Positions 1 through 10,919 of a stretch of DNA of 64,000 nt are shown one piece after another. This DNA comes from Meconema thalassinum (Eukaryota; Arthropoda; Insecta; Orthoptera; Tettigoniidae): positions 119,141,894 to 119,205,893 of the forward strand of contig OX336388.2 of assembly GCA_946902985.2 (NCBI GenBank). The letters are read 5' to 3'. The notes below the pieces were generated by a model. That model ran no database searches. It was not told the origin of the DNA and saw only the letters and a list, made by a program, of their open reading frames with translations. The stretch's first letter is position 1, and every line of letters begins with the position of its first letter. The translations under genes and the position numbers were made by a program.

Positions 1-963
1 ACCATATGAACAGGAAATTAAAGGACAATTTTAAAATAATATAGCTTAGTTGAATCAAAATTATCTTGCAGATTGTATAGTTGCCTCACTTTCCTGGTAA
101 ACAAGTGGCGACTCAAATGTACGACAGTAGCACGCTCCAACAATAAATTTGTTTGGTACTGACCAACAGCTGACTGTTGTTGACCAATAAAATGCATACT
201 CTATCACTCCACGTGTACTCCCCAAGTCCCGCCCTGGCGGCTAGCACGTGTCTGACGCAGGTATCAGGTGTCCAGTGTTGCACATCTGCATGTAGTTCTG
301 TCCAGTCTCGCTGCTTGCTCTCAGTGGCTATGGTGGAAAGTTGACAACTATGACAATCGGCACAAATCTCCATGCCTAAAACCCCTAGTCTGGCATCGAA
401 CCCTAGCCTATGGAAGAGATGTGAGCCTAGCCTGGCATCGAACCCTGTGGTCCCTGATCTTAAGACCAAGATGAGTAATTTTATTGGTGGGAAATCATCA
501 TTTGGGTCGCCGATTGAACTAAGTCATTTCTGTAACATTTCCCCGCTCGCTAAATGGGTGAGTGGACCACCTATCAGTTTCAGCTCTCACGCCTGGTCAG
601 GCTGGCACCCCTGAAGATGTGTACCCCCATGTCCAGCCCCCATCAAATTAAAATTCCGCCGGGCTGGGGCCAAACTCTAGCGTTTCAAGATGTGACAATT
701 ATTGCGTGCCCACGCGCATTCCTGGAAATACAGATCCTGGGAAGCGTCTCGCTTGGGAAACTCCCTTTTCTGTGCATCTATATTCAGCGAATCTGCACCT
801 CGTACGGGGCTTGGCGTCATTTGAAAAGTTAAAACTTTTTGCGAGTCTGGTAACCAATCAGCTCACATATCGGTAGTTGACAACGCTGTGCCTCATGCTG
901 GGAAAGCCTTGGCTACAGGCAGCCATGAAATGTTAACATATCCGCTCGCTGGATTTTCAATGA
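1..963. other. Gene-free intronic sequence
   Basis: I see no recognisable gene. A short imperfect direct repeat containing CTGGCATCGAACCCT occurs twice, about 42 bp apart (385-404 and 427-446). Its reverse complement contains a GGTTCGATGCC-like B box, so it may be debris of a tRNA-derived SINE. The short open frames overlap each other and look fortuitous. By inference this belongs to a downstream intron of the minus-strand Tao gene. Confidence 0.5.
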
Positions 964-1473
964 GTGGCTTCGGTGGCGTAGTTGGTAGCATGCTGAGTTT
1001 CTATGCTCAATATCGCGGGTTCAAACCGGGCCGAAGTCGTCGGATATTTTAAGAGCGTTAAAAATCCCTCATTATGCCTTCCTTCGGAGAGGAAGTAAAA
1101 CCGGCGATCCCATGTCATAGATTTATGGCATGTTAAAGAACCTTCCACTAATTACACCTGTGTGAAACTAAATTATATAGGTTACGAATGTAAACAACGC
1201 TCTTAGGTTCCTACGTTCATCGCCAGGAGCCGACTGCGGTGGCTTATAGTAGCCAAGTTCTGAACTAGCTGTCGTTGACGGTGGCGTTTGGCAGCAAAAG
1301 TAAGAACTATTTGAAAAATTCAAAACCTGCAGTCCTTATTTGAATTAAAAATCAGATAACATACACTAACACAGTCATCACAATTAACACCGGTTGTCAG
1401 ATTCTACACACACCCAAAGTAGACGGGGCTACATGACCGCGTTGTCGCAGCCCCTAAACTGAGGAACCAACCA
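964..1473 (+). repeat. SINE-alpha copy, left arm of a large inverted repeat
   Basis: A repeat of about 510 bp whose first 70 bases look like a tRNA head: an A-box-like stretch TGGCGTAGTTGG, then a B-box-like GGGTTCAAACC. It ends in GCAGCCCCTAAACTGAGGA. The same unit occurs in opposite orientation at 2481-2981, so the two form a tail-to-tail inverted pair with a 1-kb spacer. A third, diverged copy is at 36575-36955. It is either a full-length SINE or one arm of a foldback element; the tRNA-like head favours the SINE. Confidence 0.7.
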
Positions 1474-2480
1474 GATTTCGAAGGCAAGCCGCACGATGAA
1501 AGTGGAAAGTGAGGGAACTATACCCATGTCTGAAGATGATCAGACGATGTAGGACATCATTTTAAATATTCGAGAATTATTACAGAAAGCATCTTGCCAC
1601 CGGACAAAATTCGCAACTCGTGCGCGACCCATTGTGAGTAAAGTTAACACAGGGAACATTTTAATTTGGAACTATGACCGAACATCATCTCGACTCCAGG
1701 AAACTGTGTCAACTCTCCATAGAGTCTTGAAAGAATAGATACAGTTTTAACTCATAAAGGATACACTGTGAAGACCTACTGTATATGCGTTGTTATTCCA
1801 TTCAACGTAAATAGACAAGATAGTATAGTATATACTCTTTGGCCAGCTGTTTAAGGCCAAGCATGAAACTGTCAAGAACAGGTTAGCGTATTTGTCGCTA
1901 GATGTCACGTTTTCCATATTTCTCATTCTACATATGTCATACTTGAAATTGTCACATTACAAAAGGAATTATTTTTACGAATTCACTCATTCCGAAAATT
2001 TTCATCAACATTACTTACTAGTGGCCAATGGACTCTTTCACGTGGACTTTCTCTTCATTCCCAATTCCTTAGTCCACGCGGACCTTCACCTGTATCCTTC
2101 CTCGTTTTGTTCCTGGAATCCTATTGGGTTCCATTAGTATTGTAATTAATAGTTTTTCACTTGAATATTCTTTAAGAATAATTACTAAGTAATGAAAAAT
2201 GAACGTAAAGTATTAAACCAGGATCTTTTATAGATCTGTTAGAATACAGTTCCTATTACTTATTTGCATAGCTAACGCCCACATTGGAGGTCTTAAATCA
2301 AACCAAATACATTTAAGTAATCTAAGAATTAACAGGGAATTTAGCTGGCATCTTCCTCCTCTCGCAAAATCTCTTCATTTTGGCTGACCGTTCTTCAGAA
2401 ATAACATATTTATTGGAATAAATCTTTTAATTTCAAATTTCCGAAAGCATAGAACGGTTTTTGGAAATCCGTACGAGAAT
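1474..2480. other. Spacer between the inverted repeat arms
   Basis: About 1 kb without a recognised gene. A reading of about 70 codons from 1531, interrupted by one stop, includes the words RTSSRLQETVSTL but matches nothing I know. If the flanking arms belong to one foldback transposon, this would be its core. Confidence 0.4.
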
Positions 2481-2981
2481 CGGTTGGCTCCTCAGTTTAG
2501 GGGCTGCGACAACGCGGTCATGTAGCCCCGTGTACTTTGGGTTTGTGTAGAATCTGTCTGATAACCGGTGTTAATTGGGATGGCTGTATTAGTGTATGTT
2601 ATCTGTTTTTAATTCAAGTAAGGACTGCAGACATTTAATTTACAAGTAGTTCCTATGTTCGCTGCCAAACGCCACCGTCAACGACCAACTAGTTCTGAAC
2701 TTGGTTACTAGATGCCACCGCAGTCGGCTCCTGGCAAGGAACATTGGAACCTAAGAGTGTTCGTCAAATCTAACCTATAATTTAGCTTCACATAGGTGTA
2801 ATTAGTGGAAGGTTCTTTATCATGCCATAAATCTATGACATGGGACCGCCGACTTTACTTCCCCTCTGAAGGAAGGCATACTGAGGGTTTTTAAACGTTC
2901 TTAAAAATCTGACGACTTTGGCCAGGTCTGAACCTTGGGCATAGAAGCTCAGCATGCTACCAACTACGCCACCAAAGCCGC
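2481..2981 (-). repeat. SINE-alpha copy, right arm of the inverted repeat
   Basis: Reverse-complement partner of 964-1473. It holds the same landmarks in mirror order: CTCAGTTTAGGGGCTGCGAC at the inner end and CCAACTACGCCACCAAAGCC at the outer end. I judge the arms clearly diverged by eye, so this is not a recent duplication. The arms are nearly equal in length (501 against 510 bp). Confidence 0.7.
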
Positions 2982-3236
2982 CCGAGAATCGGTCCGAGTA
3001 TACGAGCAGTATAATTTGTTTACACGTAACTATCACCAGCTAATATTATATTCAATAGATAAGAGGGGAGTAAGAATTTCAGTTTGTTGTTTTAATTTTA
3101 GACACTACTGTATTGTGTTCGTATGAAGAGGTTATGGAAAGAAAAGAAGAGAGGAAAAGGAAGTGAAGCTGTGATTGGCTCAAGTTCACACGCACTCCTG
3201 AAGGGGAATAATCGGAAGTAATAATATGTATGTATA

Positions 3237-4057
3237 CAGGTTGTAACAAAATTGTATGGCACAAATGCAGGATACATTCCTCACACGTAGACGAAGAAAT
3301 TATGTTATATGGACATGGGTCCGGAAACACTTTGTTTCCATATTACACCTCAATGTCTCCAACTCATTAAGCATGGGAAACACACAAGAACAGAACTTTA
3401 GAATCATGGGGAACATGCACTCTTGGTTACGTTGTCATTATCGTAGGTGTACCACCAGTGTTTTGTTTTACATGGCACTGTTGCCATGTGCCTTTAGCTG
3501 TGCGACAAAACATGTAGCCTACATCATGCACGATGGAGCACCTCCTCATTTTAGTGTTAATGTCCGTTGGCTTCTAAATAACAGATTTGGTGACAGATGG
3601 ATAAGTAGAGGTGAACCTCTTTTTTGCCCTCCACACTCTCCGAACCTAAACCCAATGAACTTTTATTTTTGGGGGCATTTGAAAGCTCTTGTGTATCGAC
3701 CCTTGTACAAGGTGTTGAGTCTCCGCGCCTGTATTATGGAAGGTTCTCAAACCATACGCATTACTCCTGGGATACATCAGCGCATCCGAGTGTCACTATG
3801 ACGGCGTGCCGTGGCGGGTTAATGCATGTATCAATGCACATGGAGGGTGTATTGAATACCTCCTGTGAGAAAGATTTGCGTGAGGTATGCTGCTACGTTC
3901 TGTTCTTGTGTGTTTTCCATGATTAATGAGTTGCAGACGATGAGGTATAACATGGAAACAAAGCGTTTCCGGACCCATGTTCATATAACATAATTTCTTC
4001 GTCTACGTGTGAGGAATGTGTCCTGCATTTTGTGCCATACATTTTTGTTACGCCCTG
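3237..4057. mobile_element. Tc1/mariner-type element with long terminal inverted repeats
   Basis: An 821-bp element bounded by TA on both sides (3235-3236 and 4058-4059), the usual target duplication of the Tc1/mariner superfamily. Ends read CAGGTTGTAACAAAA on the left and the reverse complement of CAGGGCGTAACAAAA on the right. The inverted repeats are unusually long, about 165 bp each (3237-3405 and 3893-4057). The centre holds a transposase remnant. The right end lies only 57 bp from the splice donor of the Tao kinase exon. Confidence 0.85.
3514..3726 (+). pseudogene. Decayed DDE transposase C-terminal fragment
   Basis: The plus-strand frame reads IMHDGAPPHFS, then RWISRGEP, CPPHSPNLNP and FYFWGHLKALVY. 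This is the order of the second catalytic Asp block (HDGAPPH) and the final acidic block (usually SPDLTPLDFFLWG) in mariner-related DDE transposases. The HDG aspartate is present, but the last catalytic acid is replaced by Asn (NPMNFYFWG), and the HTH and first catalytic block are missing. The open frame extends left into the terminal repeat, which is not coding in such elements. The copy is inactive; if mobilised, it was by a relative. Confidence 0.8.
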
Positions 4058-4114
4058 TATATATATATATGTATGTTTCTGTCTGCCAAAGTATATGGAT
4101 ACATCGGTACTCAC

Positions 4115-4403
4115 CCATGCCGTGTGGTCACGTAGGAAGCAGCCCTTGTACTCTATCGTGTTGGGATGATTGAGCTGTCTCAGGAACTTTATCTCCTTTA
4201 TTATGTCCTGCCACTTCTCCAGGCTCTGTTTGCCCATGTACGACATCTTCTTGATGGCCACAATCTCCTTGGTGAGCAGGCACCGCGCGTAATAAACTGC
4301 GCCAAAACTGCCATGGCCGATCTCCCGCAGGTCTTCGAAGATTTTCTCAGGATCATCCTTGTCGAATAATTCTGCGATTTCGGGGTCCTTCAGACTGCCG
4401 GGC
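4115..4403 (-). CDS. Tao: Tao (TAOK) serine/threonine kinase, kinase N-lobe exon
   Basis: An internal exon of 289 bp, entering with one base of a split Arg codon and leaving in phase 0 after TGG. The acceptor reads TTTTGTGACAG before 4403 and the donor is TGG|GTGAGT at 4114. The 96 codons start [13 protein letters not shown] and contain the glycine-rich loop [14 protein letters not shown] with the ATP-binding lysine, and IIKEIKFL with the alpha-C glutamate. The end is [11 protein letters not shown] through HTAW. This order and wording is diagnostic of TAO kinases, STE20-family MAP3Ks that act upstream of p38/JNK and of Hippo and control microtubules. With the start exon at 56406-56422 added, the lysine is residue 57, as in other animal TAO proteins. 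The next exon (expected to begin LVMEYC) is outside the window to the left. No frame damage is seen, and the exon clearly evolves as a gene rather than as repeat. Confidence 0.96.
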
Positions 4404-5062
4404 CTGTCACAAAATACAGTAAATTTTACATTAATTCCATCTAGATCATTAGTCTTCTTTTAGCCCTTTGAAGGACCACTTTGTAGTTTGGGTTGGGGAG
4501 AGACACAAATAAAGCTGATGCACTTAAATCCACAAGAGCCCACATCAAACTAGAAGTGTCTGGAAAAAAATTAAGAATTGTGAAAATGAATATACAGTTA
4601 ACTCCATGCTAATGTCCATTCTAGAACGCCTGGATAACTGAAAAAAAAAAAAAAAAGATAATACAAACACACATATCCTTACCAGAGAATGATGCTTATA
4701 TAGGCTACTAAACATGCAACATTTGAAATACAAAGCTTGCTGTTTTTAAATTTCTCCCAGTTTGCTTATGGGAAATATCATTCTTTTTCTAGATCAGTGT
4801 AGTCAAATGAGCTTTGCTGCATACTCTAATAATCCATTGATACATTTCGATGCCTCTGTGTGAATAATGGGTGATCCTTTGATTGTCTTCAATTTATAGC
4901 GTACCTCTGGTGTGTGTGTACACAATACTGAAGTGTTTGAATCCTTTGGATCACTGTACAGCCACATGAATTTTACCAATTTGTCAATTTTGATGCCGAT
5001 TCACCGTTTTCTAACTCGTGTGATTTTTAACTTCTATACTATAGAGAGAGAAGATGCTTAAT
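4404..5062. other. Intronic sequence without a recognised gene
   Basis: Contains a poly-A run near 4641-4655 and AT-rich sequence. No repeat ends or coding signal recognised. Confidence 0.5.
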
Positions 5063-5280
5063 GACTGGCTGCGTGGCTCAGTGGTAAGGTTATCGCCTGC
5101 TGTTCCCAAAATTGCAGGATCAAATCCTGGCACAGTCAGCAGGCATTTCAGGGTGCGCAAATGCAAGGGAACCATGTCAGTAGATTTACAGGCACGTTAA
5201 AGCTCCCCCGAGGCAAAATTCCGACACCCCAGTGTCTAAAAGCCGCAGTAGTCAAAAGGGCATAACATTATTATTATTAG
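5063..5280 (+). mobile_element. SINE-beta, tRNA-derived
   Basis: The head carries an A box TGGCTCAGTGG and a B box close to GGTTCAAATCC (GGATCAAATCC). The body is marked by GGGTGCGCAAATGCAAGGG, GGCACGTTAAAG and the ending AAAAGGGCATAACATTATT with an ATT-type tail. Other copies lie at 12155-12380 (+), 49719-49943 (-) and 63621-63810 (-). The 49.7-kb copy has a clean 12-bp target duplication, which supports LINE-driven movement. Confidence 0.85.
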
Positions 5281-5686
5281 TAGTATGTTTATGCTTTTCT
5301 GCCATGTCTTATTGCTAGTAACTTTAGTCACAATAAACCATGTTAAATTCTTATCAGTGCCGTTTAACTGTAAGCTTTAGCCGGGCTGGATTTTTTAATA
5401 AATGAACACAAAAGAGCAATTTTTATTTATTTTATTTTTTGTCAAGCTGTAGACACATAAGCTAAATGTGCTGAAACGTTATTGGGTTCTATTTTTTTTA
5501 AAATTATGAATACATTCATCAATATATAAATTCTATGTAATTTCAATTTAAATGTATATAGCCCTAACTACACCTTGGAATATTTAATTTCAACGATTAT
5601 ATTCCACAGTTTCTTCACAATTTTACATGTTCTTACCAATACCAACAACTTCAATCCTAACCTAATTTTTTATGGCTATATGACGG
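5281..5686. other. AT-rich intronic sequence
   Basis: About 400 bp of AT-rich sequence with no recognised feature. Confidence 0.5.
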
Positions 5687-5974
5687 TCATTCCATAAGTC
5701 ATGGCAACTATATTATATCTTACAAATGTATGGCATCACGGTACTTCCAGTGTAGACATTCGAAAACCTGCAGCAAACAGCACAGAATTCAAACAACAGA
5801 CTGTAAGTGCAGATGGCGAGGTTCCAGCGCCATACACGTTCATTCTGAGCTTGTTCGTGATACAAGATGGTTGTAAGCAGATAGGAACAGAAATCATTCG
5901 TGAAAAGTGCCTTTCTCGGTGGCAGAACTGCTACGCAGTGTTATGCAGCACTATGGGAAGCTGTTGGTGATTAC

Positions 5975-6507
5975 CAGGCTTCGGATAATTATGCACTTAA
6001 AAATGCCAAAATATGCATGCAAATATGCACTAAAAAGTGCCTAAATAAGCACTAAAATATGCATTAAAAATAAACATATATCTGATATCAATTAGTGGTT
6101 TATATTACAAGAAATTTATGTTACATATTAAATATCACCAAAATAAAGAAAATTACTTACAATAGATTGCACCAGTTTTTCAATAAAATTTACAAGTCTT
6201 GATTACACTTAATCACTGCATGATGTAAGAGGTTTTCAAACACAAACTTGCACCTATTTTCACTTAAAATGACTTGTACTCAGAAAACACTCTCTCCACA
6301 TCACATGCCACATTCCTGTTACCTGAAATACATGTCAAATATACCAAAAGTGTCCTGCAGAAGCTGATGTTTCCACTCAAGATTAAGAATGTTTTTGAAA
6401 TTTGCACTAACAGGAGGAAACCCCTAAATATGCACTGTTAAGTTAAAACTGTCCCAAATATGCAATTGCGTATGCAATATGCAAAATGCATAATTATCCG
6501 AAGCCTG
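5975..6507. mobile_element. Non-autonomous hAT element (MITE)
   Basis: A 533-bp element with perfect inverted termini CAGGCTTCGGATAATTATGCA and an exact 8-bp target duplication GTGATTAC (5967-5974 and 6508-6515). Eight-base duplications are the signature of the hAT superfamily. The interior is AT-rich, is full of TATGCA-type words and has no transposase. It interrupts the mariner-like remnant. Confidence 0.92.
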
Positions 6508-6547
6508 GTGATTACCAAACAGTTGCACGTTGGGTGGAGGTTTTCCG

Positions 6548-6585
6548 CTGAGGATGGCCACAATGTGGCCCAAACCGGTACAATA
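6548..6585 (+). ncRNA. Degenerate hammerhead-ribozyme-like motif
   Basis: CTGAGGA is followed by a 6-bp hairpin (GGCCAC pairing with GTGGCC), then CAAAC, a damaged form of the GAAAC core, then CGGTA. It looks like a decayed relative of the motifs at 52857 and 24580/26120. It is probably debris of a retroelement that encoded minimal type I hammerheads, as Penelope-like elements are known to do. Activity is unlikely because the first base of GAAAC is changed. Confidence 0.35.
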
Positions 6586-6844
6586 AAAAGTACAAATTAA
6601 TATTGACTTAAAAGTTTTTAATCTTCAGAACTTATTATACTTAGTCAATAAGGAACAGGACTAGCATGGTCATATTCATGTCATATTATAAAATAACTAT
6701 TTATAATGATATTTTTAAAGTAATGTAAAAGATTTTGATATTTAATTTTCTTGTTTAAACCCTATGCTGCCGAATTAAATTTTGAACTTTACTCTCAAAA
6801 GATTGAATTAAGAAGTGAAACATTTTTTTTTTCTTACTCAAATA

Positions 6845-6876
6845 ACATACATACATACATACATACATACATACTC
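6845..6876. repeat. ATAC tetranucleotide microsatellite
   Basis: About eight tandem copies of the tetranucleotide ATAC/CATA. Confidence 0.95.
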
Positions 6877-7039
6877 ACTCAAGACCACTGAAAAGTACTA
6901 TTATGACATAAATATTTCTAGTGGGTGCACATCCACTGCAAAAAAAGGCAAAACAAAAAAAGAAAAAGTGGAAGATTTGTTATGTACCGGTATGTATAAG
7001 ACTTTTTTTCCCTTCTAATTTATGAAAACAATAGTACAT

Positions 7040-7155
7040 TATGCAACGAGCCTATAATGGCAATAATTAAGACATGAGTATGTTTATAAAACGAGCATAT
7101 GCGAGTTTTATAATTTCCATACGAGTGTCTTAATTACCACAATAGGCGAGTTGCA
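7040..7155. repeat. Hairpin of about 55-bp arms
   Basis: The sequence TGCAACGAGCCTATAATGG to about 7094 is the imperfect reverse complement of 7102-7155, which ends in AATAGGCGAGTTGCA. The arms meet almost without a loop, so this is a foldback-type MITE or a transposon end. No target duplication was found. Confidence 0.65.
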
Positions 7156-7525
7156 TACGACTGTTTATGTTCGACGATAATTATTATAACTAGTTTATGT
7201 TCGAACATAAATATTCATAAATATCTGACGACATTTCGTCAGTTTTATGTACTGAACAGAGCGCATGGGACAGCAATGCCTTGTATTTGACCATGGCCTC
7301 CTCGATTACCCTACTATGACACTAGGCCAGGCAGTGAAATGTAAATTAGAAGGCCGTGGAACTCAGTGCAGGTGTGATGATATCCTTATCTAATTGGTCA
7401 AGCAACTGTTTCTTGAGCTCTGATTGGTGGGAGAAACTGTTTCATAGTGAAAAATAGTGTTATAATGAGCCTCATTATAGTACAGTTTTCTGACATACAA
7501 TAGTCAGGGTCAAACATAAAATAAC

Positions 7526-7810
7526 CTTATGAGATCACCTTTTGTCCGTGTGTGTCGCCTCCACCTAATAAAATCTAAACGGCTGGAGCGATTTCAATGA
7601 AACTTGGTAAGGTCATAGTACTGTTTTGTTCGACCCTGGCCATGCCCTTGAAATTTTATTTCGTTACACCAATCCAACATGGCGTCTGTGCGAAATATTT
7701 CACCGGCGTTCTATCTTTCCGAATCTATTACAGATATCACCCTGAAATTTTGCACGGTTATAAAGGGCACTACTAGAAGTTCACCTATGACGTCAGAAGA
7801 ACGTTGTATC
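7526..7810 (+). repeat. Single copy of the leader and first unit of the 146-bp-spaced repeat
   Basis: Starts CTTATGAGATCACCTTTTG, contains AAACGGCTGGAGCGATTTC and AATCCAACATGGCGTCTGTG, and ends near AGTTCACCTATGACG. The same start and order occur at 50155, where the unit is expanded into an array. The leader-to-ATGG distance is 153 bp here and 148 bp there. Confidence 0.8.
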
Positions 7811-8410
7811 AAGCGGTTATAAAATTCTGAGGCCGTGGACTAAAGTTGAATACGGCAGCGGACTGAGTGTGATTGTCATTCGACTACAGTCGAACATGGC
7901 AGCAGAGGGGTTAATAGCTTTGCCTAGATATATTCTACATCAACCTCATTCAAATCTACCTGCAGTTTAGTAAAAAGACACTTTCCTTCTCAGGCATCAA
8001 CTCGGACAATCTCCTAAGATTATTAAGCTTCACATTTATCAACACAATTCAGCCCTTCAATGTAGAACTTATTAACAGAGCATATGTCCGGTTAAGTTAG
8101 CAGCACTGCAAATACATGAAATTAAATTGCATATGTTTTGGGCCTTCTTTCTGGAACAATGTCATGCAAGTTTTCAGAAAGGTCGTTCTTATTTGACTTC
8201 AAGACTGGTTACAAAATGAACACAAGATCGAATTAATACGCAAAAATGACAATAGTTTAAGCTTTAGGAACTATGGTCTTATTTTATTGAAGTCTTATGA
8301 ACAATCAATGAACATGTATATTTTATTCAAAATTAAAATTTCTCCATCTATGTCAATTAAATTTTATGTATTGACATAAGCAAAATTTAAAAAATTCAGT
8401 TGATTATTCG

Positions 8411-8960
8411 TTTTGATTAGCAACCCGACCCGGCTTCGCCCGGTATCTGTAACGGTTTACCCAGTGTAAGGTCGAAAGCATGGAGATAGCATGTGCAACA
8501 AATTCTTGTCAGACTTAATTTAAGAATGACAAGGTGCATGAAACACAAATCCCCCTTCCGTCCAATCTAAACTTGACTGTGTATTCAGCTGAACGAAGGC
8601 TGAAACTGGGGCGATAGGCTCGCTTGCTAGTAATTGAATGGAGATTGTTGGAAGAAATGAAAACTTAGAAACACTTATAGTAGGTGATGTATTAAAGATG
8701 CTGTCACAGACTTTTTTGTAGAACTTTTTATGCTCAACAATTCTTGCACTAATAGTGTATAGATATTTTTAACGGTTTACCCAGCGTAAGCTCAAGAGGC
8801 GCACGGACAGTAGTTCTTTTTTCTACTCGATTCACTGAAAAAGTTACTACTCGGCTTCCTTTGGTCATGTATAAATTATTTTCTACAGAAACCTTCCTCG
8901 AGAAATCCTTTACAGAATGGTGAAAACCACATCACAATCCATCCAGTGGTTCTCGAGATT
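8411..8960 (+). repeat. Dispersed arthropod-type repeat, unclassified
   Basis: Contains CCCGACCCGGCTTCGCCCGG near 8424 and the phrase AACGGTTTACCCAG twice (about 8451 and 8773). It also has a GAAACCTTCCTCGAGAAATC block at 8889. I remember similar wording from repeats in many insect genomes but cannot assign it to a superfamily here. No ends or ORF found. Confidence 0.45.
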
Positions 8961-9097
8961 ACCCGTTACATCCAAGAATCGGGGACTGTTTTATACTATG
9001 TAGAGATTAACAAATCAACATGAACCCTAATACAACATGGTCTTCATCATATTGAAGTATTAAAAGCCATTTTTCAGTGTTGCCTAGTTCTATTACA

Positions 9098-9262
9098 GTC
9101 CGCCTCGTACAGTGACTAGCATTCTTGTCAGTCACCGCGCAGACCTGGGTTCGATTCCCGGCTCTGCCAAGAAATTTAATTCTGTTCCTAGAGCTAGAAC
9201 GGGGTCCACTCAGCCTCATGAGCGAATGACAAGAAAATTCATAAGTGGATAAAGACACCCAT
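9098..9262 (+). mobile_element. SINE-epsilon, tRNA-derived
   Basis: A tRNA-like head ends in a B box within CTGGGTTCGATTCCCGGCTC. The body shares the AACGGGGT and CTCAGCCTCATGAG landmarks with the complete copy at 53840-55014, and the 3' part is shorter. Not a functional tRNA gene, because no 5' acceptor stem matches the sequence after the T arm. Confidence 0.75.
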
Positions 9263-9317
9263 AAAAATATAAAACTAAGTTACAAATGATTTATGTAATG
9301 CAAAGGGGTGAGGGGGT

Positions 9318-9602
9318 TTAAGAGGAAGCCTCAAATTGTGCCAGTAAGGCAATTGCACAATTCATATCAACCTCTTGAAATGCAGCTGTAGGCTCGCTAA
9401 TGATTTCGTGGAAAGCGCTCGAGATAGCTGCAAATAACTCATTGCAACCGCAAAATGGCGAGAAGCAAATTATGCTGACATGCATGTGTCTCAATAATGC
9501 ATTCAAAAAGATGCAAGGTAGAATATGCGCAAGAAGAGTTCGCCACAGAATACTGCGCAGATCTTCGGCAATGTTCAGGTGGGCTTGGTAGTGGCAGAAC
9601 AC
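9318..9602 (-). CDS. Unrecognised 94-codon open frame
   Basis: A frame of 94 residues, Cys- and Ala-rich, including LRSILWRTLLAHILPC and AAISSAFHEIISEPT. I do not recognise it. It has a more protein-like composition than neighbouring chance frames, but two other open frames overlap it on both strands. No splice sites or repeat ends frame it clearly. Treat as possibly coding or as a transposon fragment. Confidence 0.2.
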   Translation of the reverse strand: MFCHYQAHLNIAEDLRSILWRTLLAHILPCIFLNALLRHMHVSIICFSPFCGCNELFAAISSAFHEIISEPTAAFQEVDMNCAIALLAQFEASS

Positions 9603-9760
9603 GCCCCTTCACATCACTAGCAGCCGTTCTGAACGGACCGTCGGCCCAGCGGAGGCTTGGCATGCTAAACTGTGACTGGGGTTCAAGTGAGATCTCAGTG
9701 CGTGTATGTAATGCCTTACACAGTAGTTATTACCTGAGCCTGGACACAGTAACCTATACC

Positions 9761-10597
9761 TAGGGACCTGAAAAAATCGCATTTGCGATAAATGCGAATT
9801 TTTACATTTCGTACAGATTCCAAGCCTACGTTAATTTTAATGTGAAAATAAAACATTTTTTACGAGTAAATCAAAGTGCGACAAAATACGAATTGTGATC
9901 CAAAATGCAAAAATACAAAATAAGTGCGATTTTATAGCGAAATTACTTTAAATCTCCTAATTTATTTGCGAATTTGTTTATTAAACAAAAGAAAATGTTT
10001 AGTAGGTGGCCTAATCGCTCGCTAGCGATAGCTCATCTCGGACTCGCAGTGTGCTACGCATATTGGTCGATATAAAAATAGATTTCTTTATCGATACGAA
10101 CTTTCGACTATCTATAAATTATTCAGACAGCTGACGAACGAAACTCGTTTGTGTACTTGGCGCATCTTGGCGACTGGTGGTTTGTCGAACACGTGGACTT
10201 CACTAAACTGAAAATTTTGCGGCTTGTCGCTTGAATAGTAACCTTATTCTTTTTCTAACCTTCAAACACTTCAAGTTTCAAAGTTTTTTCTAGAAATGAG
10301 ACGTACTGCTGAAGATCTTTCGTGGACACCAACAAACAATGTGGACAGTGAGCGTGTTTTGTCGCACTACAATACAGTTGTTACAGACAGAAGGTGTAAC
10401 TTGAAAGATGCAACGCAGAGTTATTTACAATGCTTTCATTTGAACATTAAATTGTATCTCAAGTGTCGCCAATAAAGTCATACAGTCCGTAAAAATCCAG
10501 AAAAAATTAGATGCTAATTTTCCAAAAATAGATGCTAAATAGCGAAAAAATAAATGCTGATTTAAAGGAAAATAGGTGCTATATTTTCAGGCCCCTA
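9761..10597 (+). mobile_element. hAT element, internally deleted
   Basis: Flanked by an exact 8-bp target duplication CCTATACC (9753-9760 and 10598-10605). Termini are TAGGGACCTGAAAAAAT on the left and the reverse complement of TAGGGGCCTGAAAATAT on the right, a good hAT-type inverted repeat. Near the right end it keeps a fragment of the transposase C-terminus. Confidence 0.92.
10296..10475 (+). pseudogene. hAT transposase C-terminal fragment
   Basis: Fifty-nine codons from ATG to TAA. They include NNVDSERVLSHYNTVVTDRR and then NLKDATQSYL, matching the hAT dimerisation-domain pattern in which an N-x-x-x-E-R block precedes a T-x-R-R block. Everything upstream, including the catalytic domain, is deleted. 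The ATG is probably not the original start, since this was the end of a roughly 600-residue protein. Confidence 0.7.
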
Positions 10598-10919
10598 CCT
10601 ATACCCTTAATTAGCCTATATTGTTAGCTGCTTCCTTGCACTACGCTTGAATTACAGCTGTAGACCGTGTCTCGCAGCGAGTCCGCAGGGTTCAAGAATG
10701 CAGCGAGAAGTGAGCCCGGTAATCGGCATTCGGGGGACACACAGGGGCCCTGCAATGAGCATTAAACTACGCCGATTGATATTAGTCTCTGCGCACCGTT
10801 GAGTTTAGGCAAGCTTTCTTGCGAGTACTCTAACATGTATCAATTAGTTCACACGGGCCATAGGATGATAATACATTGTACAGTATTTACTGTGTGTGTC
10901 GGGTTGTATTTGGAGCGCG
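10598..10919. other. Intronic sequence without a recognised gene
   Basis: Moderately GC-rich stretch (GAGTCCGCAGGGTTC, GGGGGACACACAGGGGCCC). No frame or repeat recognised. Confidence 0.4.

Larger units (their letters stand above)
5687..6600 (+). pseudogene. Mariner-like remnant split by a hAT MITE
   Basis: The left end, GGTCATTCCATAAGTCATG, resembles a mariner terminal repeat. After removal of the MITE at 5975-6507, one frame reads ATQCYAALWEAVGDYQTVARWVEVF. That resembles the second HTH of mariner-type transposases. The frame is broken further upstream and no catalytic domain remains. Family placement is inference from the wording of this short stretch. Confidence 0.45.

Noticed and set aside
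113..469. 118-codon minus-strand frame with repeated FDARLG words
   Set aside because: The repetition comes from a 42-bp direct repeat, and overlapping frames on the other strand are equally open. No known protein wording.
3256..3801. 181-codon frame as a complete gene
   Set aside because: Its first third lies in the transposon's terminal inverted repeat, and only the C-terminal transposase blocks are recognisable; the last catalytic acid is missing.
4166..4369. Plus-strand open frame of 67 codons
   Set aside because: Antisense of the Tao kinase exon, which has exact splice sites and family motifs on the other strand.
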